This document shows, one piece after another, positions 27,016 to 33,743 of a stretch of DNA of 64,000 nucleotides. The notes beneath the pieces are model-generated. The model did not search any database, had not been told where the DNA came from, and worked only from the letters and a program-made list of their open reading frames with translations. The stretch spans positions 1 through 64,000 of the forward strand of contig CAZSSP010000010.1 in assembly GCA_964609695.1 (NCBI GenBank), given 5' to 3'. The DNA is from JAGNHS01 sp964609695. GTDB taxonomy: Bacteria > Bdellovibrionota > UBA2428. The translations under genes were made by a program, and so were the position numbers. How positions within the stretch are numbered: position 1 is the first letter of the stretch; every line of letters starts with the position of its first letter.

Positions 27016-27564
27016 ATGTTTGATCAATTAAAAAAAGAAATCACTGAAAAAATGGAAAAAAGCATGGCTTCTCTTAAAGCCGAAATGACCAAAATACGAA
27101 CAGGTCGAGCTAATCCCGCTCTCATAGAGCACATTAAAGTCGACTACTATGGAACTATCACACCTATTAAACAAATGGCCCAGATATCCGTTCCCGATGC
27201 TAAAACCATTCAGATAGCGAGCTGGGACCAAGGCGCCATACCTTTAATTGAAAAAGCTATTATCGCATCCAACATTGGCCTCACTCCAAACGTAGACGGA
27301 AAGCTTATTCGCCTTAACGTACCACCACTCACAGAGGAAAGACGAAAAGACATTTCCAAAAGTGTTAAAGGAATCGGAGAAGAATCTAAAGTGGCTGTTC
27401 GAAATGTTCGTCGCGACGCCAATGATAAAATCAAAGCCGCTAAAGACTTACCCGAAGATCAATCAAAAAAATTCACCGCTGACGTTCAGAAACTAACGGA
27501 TTCCTACATCACTCAAATCGATGCCCTTATTGAATCAAAAATTAAGGACATCATGACGGTATGA
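27016..27564 (+). CDS. frr: ribosome recycling factor
   Basis: RRF works with EF-G to split post-termination ribosomes. The 182 residues start KEITEKMEKSMASLKAEMTK and contain IRTGRANPALIEHIKVDYYG, MAQISVPDAKTI, RLNVPPLTEERRKD and VRNVRRDANDKIK, the standard RRF blocks. The stop lies within the ATGA overlap with uppS, so the two are translationally coupled. Confidence 0.98.
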   Translation: MFDQLKKEITEKMEKSMASLKAEMTKIRTGRANPALIEHIKVDYYGTITPIKQMAQISVPDAKTIQIASWDQGAIPLIEKAIIASNIGLTPNVDGKLIRLNVPPLTEERRKDISKSVKGIGEESKVAVRNVRRDANDKIKAAKDLPEDQSKKFTADVQKLTDSYITQIDALIESKIKDIMTV

Positions 27565-28349
27565 CCGTTGAAAGTGCCCCCCTTAGTAGCCTTCCCGAAT
27601 GGAAGTTGGCTGCGCACGAAAAGCTTCCCAAGCACATTGCCATCATTATGGATGGAAATGGACGTTGGGCAACGACGAAGGGTTGGCATCGATCTCTTGG
27701 CCACGTTGAAGGCACTTCGCGAGTCAAACCCATACTCGACGAATGTCGAGCCTTAGGAATTAGAAATTTAACTCTTTATTGTTTTTCTTCTGAAAACTGG
27801 GGGCGCCCAAAAGAAGAAATCGACGTGCTCATGAAATTATTAAAAGATTATCTTCTTCGTGAGCGCCAAGAGCTCATGGACAATAAAACTCGTTTGAATA
27901 TTTTTGGAGATATGAGCCTTATTCCAAAATCGACCCGCGACGTCATGGATGAAAGCATTGCGATGCTTAAAAATAACACGGCTTACACTTTAAATCTTTG
28001 CGTTAGCTACGGTTCACGCAATGAAATACTTAAAGCGACACGCCAACTTGCTCAAAAAGTTAAAGATGGTATTCTTAATCCGAGCGATATCAATGAAGAA
28101 GTTTTTTCATCTCAGCTTTATACAGCAGGCATTCCCGATCCAGACCTGCTTATTCGGACCAGCGGTGAAAAAAGAATTTCTAACTTTTTACTGTGGCAAA
28201 TCGCCTATTCAGAAATTTATGTTACCGACATTCTTTGGCCCGATTTTGAGCCAAAACACTTGCATCAAGCCATCCAAGAGTATTTCAACCGTAAGCGTCG
28301 CTTTGGACTTAGCGACGAGGCAGTTCTTGAGGCCGTGAAAAATCCATGA
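27561..28349 (+). CDS. uppS: undecaprenyl diphosphate synthase
   Basis: UppS is a cytosolic cis-prenyltransferase that builds the C55 lipid carrier for cell-wall and LPS synthesis. The 262 residues carry HIAIIMDGNGRWA (catalytic Asp), LTLYCFSSENWGRP, LCVSYGSRNEI, DPDLLIRTSGEKRISNFLLW and YSEIYVTDILWPDF. It overlaps frr upstream and cdsA downstream by 4 bases each. Confidence 0.97.
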   Translation: MTVESAPLSSLPEWKLAAHEKLPKHIAIIMDGNGRWATTKGWHRSLGHVEGTSRVKPILDECRALGIRNLTLYCFSSENWGRPKEEIDVLMKLLKDYLLRERQELMDNKTRLNIFGDMSLIPKSTRDVMDESIAMLKNNTAYTLNLCVSYGSRNEILKATRQLAQKVKDGILNPSDINEEVFSSQLYTAGIPDPDLLIRTSGEKRISNFLLWQIAYSEIYVTDILWPDFEPKHLHQAIQEYFNRKRRFGLSDEAVLEAVKNP

Positions 28350-29179
28350 CGGCAGAAACAAGAACGCGAATTCGATACGGTTCCTTAGTGGCAGCTGCCG
28401 TTTTACTGATTTTATTTTTAGCGCCCATCCCCTTTGTTTATGTCACTTGTGCGGTCGTGGCTTGTTTTGCTTGGCATGAATTCACTCAGATGAGCCAACT
28501 TGATGAATACACTTCGCTTTATTGGTCTCAATTTTTTTTACTTCCGCTATGCATGTTTTTAGAAATTTTTCTTAAAACCTCAAGCTACTTCACTTTACTT
28601 CTAGTCATTGTGCTTGGATTTTCATTACTGGTTTATGAATTTCTAAAACGCCGAAATTCACACCTCAAACCTCTCTCCGTAGATCGTCTTTGGACCTTAC
28701 TCAGCTATTATGTTTTAGGATTTTTCTACATATTTTTCTTATATGGATTCATAACACCAGTAGCTCGGCATCCAGGCGGTCGATTACTGGTTCTCGCCGT
28801 TTTTTTAATGGTCTTTGGATGCGATATTGGTGCCTACGCCATCGGTAGACGTTTTGGTAAAAGGAAAATTTGGCCAGGACTTTCTCCTTCTAAAACACTT
28901 GAAGGAGCCCTAGGTGGAGTTGGGGCTTCGCTTTTAGCGGGTCTTTTAGTTTACCCACTCATTTATTATTACAGCCCTCAAAAATACTCCTTTCTATTTA
29001 TAATCATTGTGGCGTTGCTAGCGGGCCCCTTAGCTCAAGCTGGTGATCTTTTTGAAAGTGTTTTAAAACGAAGTTTTGGAGTCAAGGATTCTGGCAAACT
29101 CATTCCTGGTCATGGCGGAATTCTAGACAGAACTGACAGTCTAGTTTTTGTCTTTCCCCTTATCTATTTTCTTCTATAA
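28346..29179 (+). CDS. cdsA: phosphatidate cytidylyltransferase
   Basis: CdsA is an inner-membrane enzyme that makes CDP-diacylglycerol from phosphatidate and CTP. The 277 residues have several hydrophobic helices, GCDIGAYAIGRRFGKRK, SPSKTLEGALGGVGASLLAG and the signature KDSGKLIPGHGGILDRTDSL. It starts in the ATGA of uppS. Many bacteria have dxr next, between cdsA and rseP; here rseP follows directly after 44 bases. Confidence 0.95.
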   Translation: MTAETRTRIRYGSLVAAAVLLILFLAPIPFVYVTCAVVACFAWHEFTQMSQLDEYTSLYWSQFFLLPLCMFLEIFLKTSSYFTLLLVIVLGFSLLVYEFLKRRNSHLKPLSVDRLWTLLSYYVLGFFYIFFLYGFITPVARHPGGRLLVLAVFLMVFGCDIGAYAIGRRFGKRKIWPGLSPSKTLEGALGGVGASLLAGLLVYPLIYYYSPQKYSFLFIIIVALLAGPLAQAGDLFESVLKRSFGVKDSGKLIPGHGGILDRTDSLVFVFPLIYFLL

Positions 29180-29223
29180 ACGGCTAGCCAAACGCCGCGT
29201 CAGAGATCTACAATTCATAGGAT

Positions 29224-30948
29224 ATGGATTACGTTGTTGGTTTTTTACTTCTCCTTGGTGTTTTAGTTTTTATTCATGAATTCGGTCACTTTTATGTAGC
29301 CAAGCTTTGTGGAATGAAAGTTGAAGTTTTTTCTATCGGGATGGGTAAAAAAATTCTCTCCTGGAAACGTGGCGAAACAGAATATGCCTTGAGCTTATTT
29401 CCATTAGGGGGTTACGTAAAAATTCTTGGCCAGGACCCCCGCGAAGAAATCTCTGCCAATGAGGCCCATCGTTCGTTTCAAAAAAAGCCTGTGGCTCAAA
29501 AAACTGCCGTTGTTTTAGCAGGCCCTATTGCGAATTTACTCCTAGCTTTTTTTGTTTTTACATTACTATTTAAAGTCGGGGTCAATAGTCCTGCCGCACA
29601 ACTCGTGAGAGTGTTACCAGAATCCCCCGCTGCTGTTGCTGGATTTCAAGATGGTGACATCGTCAAATCCATGGAGCTCGACAATTTAAAAGTAAAGATA
29701 AGAGACTTGGGTGAATTACAAGAACAACTGCATAAATTTGTAGGTAAAGAAGTTACTCTAATCGTAGAAAGAGACGGACAAGAAAAAACGTTCAAATACA
29801 CTCCGGTATTAAAGTCGCAACGCCATCCTAAACTAGGTATCATGCAACTGCGAGGCAGCTTTGACGGCGTTGAATACTTCGCTCCTGCTTCTTCTGTAGG
29901 CATCAAGAATGGCAGTTGGGCTAGCCTCCAACAAATCCCCCACCCCATTTTCATTGAACAAATCAAAGCGCAAAAAGATGGTGTTGAAAAAGTTTGGGAT
30001 TTACAAAGTTATTCTGAACTTCAAAAAGCTTGGAGTGAAGCTGTAAACTTTCAAGGCAAAGATATTGGAAATTTATCACTAACGGCTTCAATTATCGAAA
30101 GCAATGCCGGCAATTCAAACAAAACTCCAGAAAGTCGAAACATCGCCATTTCATGGACAAGCCCAAGCAAAGCCCCTCCCAGCAATCTTTCTGAAGCCGG
30201 ATTTTTCCCCACTGAAATGTTACTCACCGACGTGCTCGCAGATTCCCCCGCACAAAAGGCTGGTCTACTCAAAGGCGATCTTCTGCTCTCACTCAATGGT
30301 AAAAAGTTAGAAAGTTTTTTTAACTTTCGCGATCAGATTCAAGAATTATCTCATGCTGGTCAAAAAATAAATTTATCTTGGGATCGCAATGGAGAAATCA
30401 TCACTAAGGATGTGAGCACCCAACTTATCACTGATTCTGACCCTGTTACTGAGACTAAAAAACAACGATTTCAAATTGGAGCGGCTTTTCTATCTCTCAA
30501 AGCTCCGGGAGCCATCACAGTTGTTAAAAGTGATTCCATTTTTGAGGCCATTTCTTTAGGCGCACACAAAACTTGGGACCTCACTGTCACCATGCTTGAA
30601 TCTTTTTATCATCTAGCCGTGGGCGATATTTCACTTAAAACTCTTGGAAGCCCTATCATGATTGCTAAAATTTCAGGAGAAAGCATTAAACAAGGCTGGT
30701 CTTCATTTGTTCAAATGATGGCCTTCATCTCACTTAACCTTTTCATTCTAAATCTTATGCCCATTCCGGTACTCGATGGCGGGCACTTAGTGCTCTTTGC
30801 TGTTGAGTCGCTTATCCGTCGCCCACTGAGTGTTAAAGTTCTTGAGATTTGGACAACTACTGGAGTTGTTTTACTACTCATGCTTATGTGCGTGGCTTTC
30901 TTCAACGATTTTAATAGATTTGGAATATTCAAACTCTTTTCATCTTGA
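29224..30948 (+). CDS. rseP: RseP/S2P family site-2 protease
   Basis: This is an inner-membrane zinc metalloprotease that cuts transmembrane anti-sigma factors and signal-peptide remnants. The zinc site HEFGHF lies in the first helix and the third ligand motif NLMPIPVLDGGHLVLF in a later helix. Two PDZ-like regions are seen, around residues 115-200 (VRVLPESPAAVAGFQDGDIV) and 340-400 (DVLADSPAQKAGLLKGD). At 574 residues it is about 120 longer than E. coli RseP; the extra part separates the two PDZ regions (~200-330). Its TGA overlaps the next ATG by one base. Confidence 0.93.
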   Translation: MDYVVGFLLLLGVLVFIHEFGHFYVAKLCGMKVEVFSIGMGKKILSWKRGETEYALSLFPLGGYVKILGQDPREEISANEAHRSFQKKPVAQKTAVVLAGPIANLLLAFFVFTLLFKVGVNSPAAQLVRVLPESPAAVAGFQDGDIVKSMELDNLKVKIRDLGELQEQLHKFVGKEVTLIVERDGQEKTFKYTPVLKSQRHPKLGIMQLRGSFDGVEYFAPASSVGIKNGSWASLQQIPHPIFIEQIKAQKDGVEKVWDLQSYSELQKAWSEAVNFQGKDIGNLSLTASIIESNAGNSNKTPESRNIAISWTSPSKAPPSNLSEAGFFPTEMLLTDVLADSPAQKAGLLKGDLLLSLNGKKLESFFNFRDQIQELSHAGQKINLSWDRNGEIITKDVSTQLITDSDPVTETKKQRFQIGAAFLSLKAPGAITVVKSDSIFEAISLGAHKTWDLTVTMLESFYHLAVGDISLKTLGSPIMIAKISGESIKQGWSSFVQMMAFISLNLFILNLMPIPVLDGGHLVLFAVESLIRRPLSVKVLEIWTTTGVVLLLMLMCVAFFNDFNRFGIFKLFSS

Positions 30949-32381
30949 TGAATTCAACATTGAAAACATTTCTCGCTTTAGACTGGGGCCAAAAGCGTAC
31001 AGGTTTGGCCACAGCAGACCCTAGTGGAACTGTCATCACTCCTCGAGGACACCTCAAGCGAGCGCAAAACCTAAAGCGATGGGAATTAGCCCCTTCAGAT
31101 ATTTCTCAATTAAAAAAATTCATTGAGGACTATGAGATTGGTCAAATCATATTAGGACTTCCTAAATTAAGAGAGGATAAAGACACTCGCTCTAGTAAGG
31201 GAGCCAAAGAACTTGCTAGAGCTCTAAAGGATGTCTTTCAACTTGAAGTTATACTCGTCGACGAAAGTTTCACTTCACGGGAAAGCCAAGGCGCGCAAGA
31301 CAACGATGCTCAAGCTGCCGCTATAATGCTTCGAGATTATTTCTCTGGAGATCGGCCCCAAGAAAAAGGCTTTATAAAAATACTCCTTGTTTTAATCATT
31401 CTCCTAGCCTCAGTATTGGGATTTCTATTCTATCGTTTCGAAGTTCGTGCCCATGCTCCAAACAAGGGCAGTTACACAATTGATGTCGCTCCTGGATATA
31501 GCTTTCCTAAAATTTTCCCTCAGCTAGGCCTTAACGATAGACTCGATATTTTGATGGCTAAAGCGTGGTTAAAAATGCATGGTGGAATGGCTAAACTTAA
31601 GGTGGGTGAATTTTTAATTTCAGGTAACAGCAGTTTTAGCGCCGCTCTAAATTCCATAATCAACGGAATCCCTATTCAGCACACCTTAACTCACAAAGAA
31701 GGAAATAATATTTGGGATTTAGAAATTGTATTTAAAGAAAAATTTCCTAATCTCGATAGAAAATCTTATCAAAAATACATTTCTAAAATAACTGAGATTG
31801 AGGATTTAAAACAAAAAATCCCTGACTCACACAAAACTCTAGAAGGTTTTTTATTCCCAGAAACTTATTCTTATCAAAAATACCAAGGTCCCGACGTGTT
31901 AATAAAACTCATGCTTACTCAATTCAAAAAGAGAGCACTCCCTATTCTTAAAGAGCACTTTTGGGCCGAGCAGGACAATGGAATTTATCGACTTCTTACA
32001 TTAGCCTCTATTGTTGAAAAAGAATCTGGGAATTTTGAAGAGCAACCTTTGATTGCCTCAGTATTTTGGAATCGTTTGAAGAAAAAAATGCGACTTCAAT
32101 CGGACCCCACTAGCATTTATCCTTTATTGCCTGATTTTGATGGAAACCTAAAACGTATTCACCTTGAAACACTGAATGAATATAACACCTATAAAATTCC
32201 TGAATTGCCCGTTGGACCCATATGCAACCCAGGCGAAAGTGCTATCAAGGCTGTTGTTCATCCTGCTGAGACAGATTACCTCTATTTTGTTGCTAAAAAC
32301 GATGGAAGTGGAACGCATGCCTTCAGCACGGATTACGAGACGCATTCTAAATACGTGAAGCAATACCAGTTAAAAAAATAA
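30948..32381 (+). CDS. RuvX(YqgF)-MltG(YceG) fusion protein
   Basis: One 477-residue frame joins two normally separate proteins. Residues 1-~135 are a complete YqgF/RuvX domain (pre-16S rRNA nuclease or resolvase-like RNase H fold): FLALDWGQKRTGLA (D12), IGQIILGLPKLREDKDTRS, VILVDESFTSRES (D105/E106) and DNDAQAAAIML (D118/D120). Residues ~144-165 are one transmembrane helix. Residues ~170-477 are MltG, the inner-membrane lytic transglycosylase that ends glycan strands: LASIVEKESG (E357/E359), RLQSDPTSIYPL, YNTYKIPELPVGPICNP, HPAETDYLYFVAKN. The ATG overlaps the rseP stop by one base. The ruvX and mltG genes are neighbours in many bacteria. Confidence 0.92.
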   Translation: MNSTLKTFLALDWGQKRTGLATADPSGTVITPRGHLKRAQNLKRWELAPSDISQLKKFIEDYEIGQIILGLPKLREDKDTRSSKGAKELARALKDVFQLEVILVDESFTSRESQGAQDNDAQAAAIMLRDYFSGDRPQEKGFIKILLVLIILLASVLGFLFYRFEVRAHAPNKGSYTIDVAPGYSFPKIFPQLGLNDRLDILMAKAWLKMHGGMAKLKVGEFLISGNSSFSAALNSIINGIPIQHTLTHKEGNNIWDLEIVFKEKFPNLDRKSYQKYISKITEIEDLKQKIPDSHKTLEGFLFPETYSYQKYQGPDVLIKLMLTQFKKRALPILKEHFWAEQDNGIYRLLTLASIVEKESGNFEEQPLIASVFWNRLKKKMRLQSDPTSIYPLLPDFDGNLKRIHLETLNEYNTYKIPELPVGPICNPGESAIKAVVHPAETDYLYFVAKNDGSGTHAFSTDYETHSKYVKQYQLKK

Positions 32382-32391
32382 GTTAATTCAA

Positions 32392-32500
32392 GCTTAGAGT
32401 TTATTTTCAAAGAGAAAACTCCCTGGACCCGTATGGGGGTCATCGTTCCGACTGGAATAAGGCCATGTCGGGAGCCTTCTCTTTAAAAAAAACTCTAAGC
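32392..32500. repeat. long-stem structured element, copy 1 (upstream of wHTH/NTase pair)
   Basis: Arms GCTTAGAGTTT (32392-32402) and AAACTCTAAGC (32490-32500) pair perfectly, continue through 4 A-T pairs, then AAAGAGAA/TTCTCTTT (8 bp) and CTCCC/GGGAG (5 bp). The interior 46 bases (32424-32469) hold a GACCC/GGGTC hairpin and a second small hairpin. The core begins TGGACCCGT and ends GCCATGTC, exactly as in copy 2 on the opposite strand. It begins 11 bases after the ruvX-mltG stop. Confidence 0.75.
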
Positions 32501-32578
32501 CAAAATGCCTTATTTTTAATCTTAATCACTTAACTTTAGAGCATGTGGCTAATCACTTAGTATTTTAGTAACACTTAT

Positions 32579-32617
32579 TTACCTTTATATAAGGTAATGT
32601 TACCCTAAATAAAGGTA
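32579..32617 (+). promoter_or_regulatory. operator-like palindromes at the wHTH start
   Basis: TTACCTT-TATAT-AAGGTAA (32579-32597) is a perfect palindrome overlapping a -10-like TATAT. A second half-related pair, TTACC...GGTA (32600-32617), reaches into the ATG. No normal ribosome site precedes the ATG (AAAGG only 1-2 bases away), so a leaderless transcript is possible. Self-repression by the winged-helix protein is inferred. Confidence 0.5.
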
Positions 32618-32955
32618 TGATACTTTCAGGACTTTTTGGCAATGAATCGGCCCCCAAAGTGCTCTTGTACTTAGAAAACTATTCTTCGGGGTATCCCTTA
32701 GGAATTGCTCAAACATTCAAGGTCCCGGTGAGCCAAATTCAAAGGCAACTTGAGAAATTTGAAATCGAAGGAGTTCTATCCAGTCGTCTTATTGGAAAAA
32801 CACGAGTCTACACATGGAACCCAAGATGTCTTTATCTAAAAGATCTACGATCGCTCCTCAAGAAGGCCATCGCAGTTCTCCCAGATCATGAAATTGATAA
32901 ATACTTTAGACAACGCCAAAGACCACGACGATCTGGAAAACCTTTAGCCAAATGA
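32617..32955 (+). CDS. winged helix-turn-helix regulator, antitoxin-like
   Basis: This is a 112-residue protein. The first ~75 residues form an ArsR-type winged helix (APKVLLYLENYSSGYPLGIA, recognition helix VPVSQIQRQLEKFEIEG, wing SSRLIGKTRVYTWNP), followed by LKDLRSLLKKAI and a very basic tail (RQRQRPRRSGKP). The last 4 bases overlap the start of the nucleotidyltransferase gene (ATGA), a two-gene layout typical of toxin-antitoxin modules in which the small DNA-binding protein comes first. There are no metal-binding Cys. The pair lies between two inverted structured repeats. Confidence 0.75.
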   Translation: MILSGLFGNESAPKVLLYLENYSSGYPLGIAQTFKVPVSQIQRQLEKFEIEGVLSSRLIGKTRVYTWNPRCLYLKDLRSLLKKAIAVLPDHEIDKYFRQRQRPRRSGKPLAK

Positions 32956-33491
32956 AGATCACTAAAAAGATTTCCATTAAAGAACTTGCTGCACTTGTGT
33001 GCCAAAATCTCAAGAATGCCGATATTGATGCCTTCCTCTCAGGCGGTGCAGTCGTGTCAATTTATACCAATAACAAATATGAGAGTTACGACCTCGATTT
33101 TGTAAGTTTTAGTGACCGAAAAAAAATCAAGTCCGTAATGGAATCTCTTGGTTTCTCACAGAAAAAAACACGGCACTTTATACACCCTAAAACTCCCTAC
33201 TTTGTAGAATTTCCTGGAAGCTCCATGATGATTGGAGATCAAAAAATCGTCGACTTCGATGAAATCAAAAGCCATGGGAACGTATTAAAGCTGCTGACTC
33301 CTACTGATTGCATAAAAGATCGTCTAGCGGCCTATATTCATTGGAAGGATTTGCAAAGCCTCGATCAAGCGGCACTTGTTGCGAAAAATCAAGGATTTAA
33401 AGTTAGGGCCATTCAAGAATTCTGTAAACTTGAAGGAAACATAAAAGCCTTTGATGATTTCAAAAACTACCTTTTAAAGATGAAGTCATAA
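32952..33491 (+). CDS. nucleotidyltransferase-fold protein, toxin-like
   Basis: This is a 179-residue protein with the minimal nucleotidyltransferase signature: AFLSGGAVVSIYT (GG motif) and YESYDLDFVSF (D-x-D metal ligands), then LTPTDCIKDRLAAYIHWKD near the C-terminus. The arrangement resembles AbiEii/DUF6036-type proteins, some of which are toxins that add nucleotides to tRNA. I assign the fold with confidence and the toxin role only by context: it overlaps by 4 bases with a winged-helix gene and is flanked by inverted repeats. It could instead be a house-keeping NTase of unknown target. Confidence 0.75.
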   Translation: MKITKKISIKELAALVCQNLKNADIDAFLSGGAVVSIYTNNKYESYDLDFVSFSDRKKIKSVMESLGFSQKKTRHFIHPKTPYFVEFPGSSMMIGDQKIVDFDEIKSHGNVLKLLTPTDCIKDRLAAYIHWKDLQSLDQAALVAKNQGFKVRAIQEFCKLEGNIKAFDDFKNYLLKMKS

Positions 33492-33537
33492 ATTCAAATA
33501 CGAACCCAATTCACTGAACTTTAGAGTATGCAGTGAG

Positions 33538-33635
33538 TTGGCGAATGGATTTTTCTAGGACCTGACATGGCATGAGCAATAGCCAAACAAAGTATAACAG
33601 ACGGGTCCAAGGTCCTAGATAAATCCATTTGCCAA
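33538..33635. repeat. long-stem structured element, copy 2 (downstream of wHTH/NTase pair)
   Basis: Bases 33538-33562 pair with 33611-33635 over 25 positions with one G-U and one T-T mismatch, plus T563-A610. The 46-base interior (33564-33609), read on the minus strand, begins TGGACCCGT and ends GCCATGTC and has the same length as the core of copy 1. The stem arms are unrelated in sequence to those of copy 1. A TGGC/GCCA hairpin lies inside. It begins 46 bases after the NTase stop. Confidence 0.75.
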
Positions 33636-33650
33636 TTAGCTGCTCAGCGA

Positions 33651-33696
33651 ATCATTAATAGAAATTAAGGATTCAGCCTTATTGACCGCTAATGAT
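33651..33696 (+). promoter_or_regulatory. leader hairpin before the coiled-coil gene
   Basis: ATCATTA/TAATGAT enclose an inner TAAGG/CCTTA hairpin. It sits 47 bases before the start of the coiled-coil gene, whose ribosome site (GGAGGAGGAG) is unusually strong. The role is unknown. Confidence 0.35.
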
Positions 33697-33743
33697 ACAC
33701 CCTACTATTTTCAAGCTTGTAGATCCTGGAGGAGGAGCTCATC

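Noticed and set aside
30948..32381. RuvX-MltG as a frameshift or assembly artefact
   Set aside because: Both domains are complete, the frame is unbroken and the linker is a natural cytosolic-to-membrane junction. Reads should still confirm it.
33538..33635. Integron attC site
   Set aside because: Long imperfect palindromes after a gene recall attC, but the required outer GTTRRRY/RYYYAAC ends are absent and the two copies are inverted around the pair, unlike integron cassettes.
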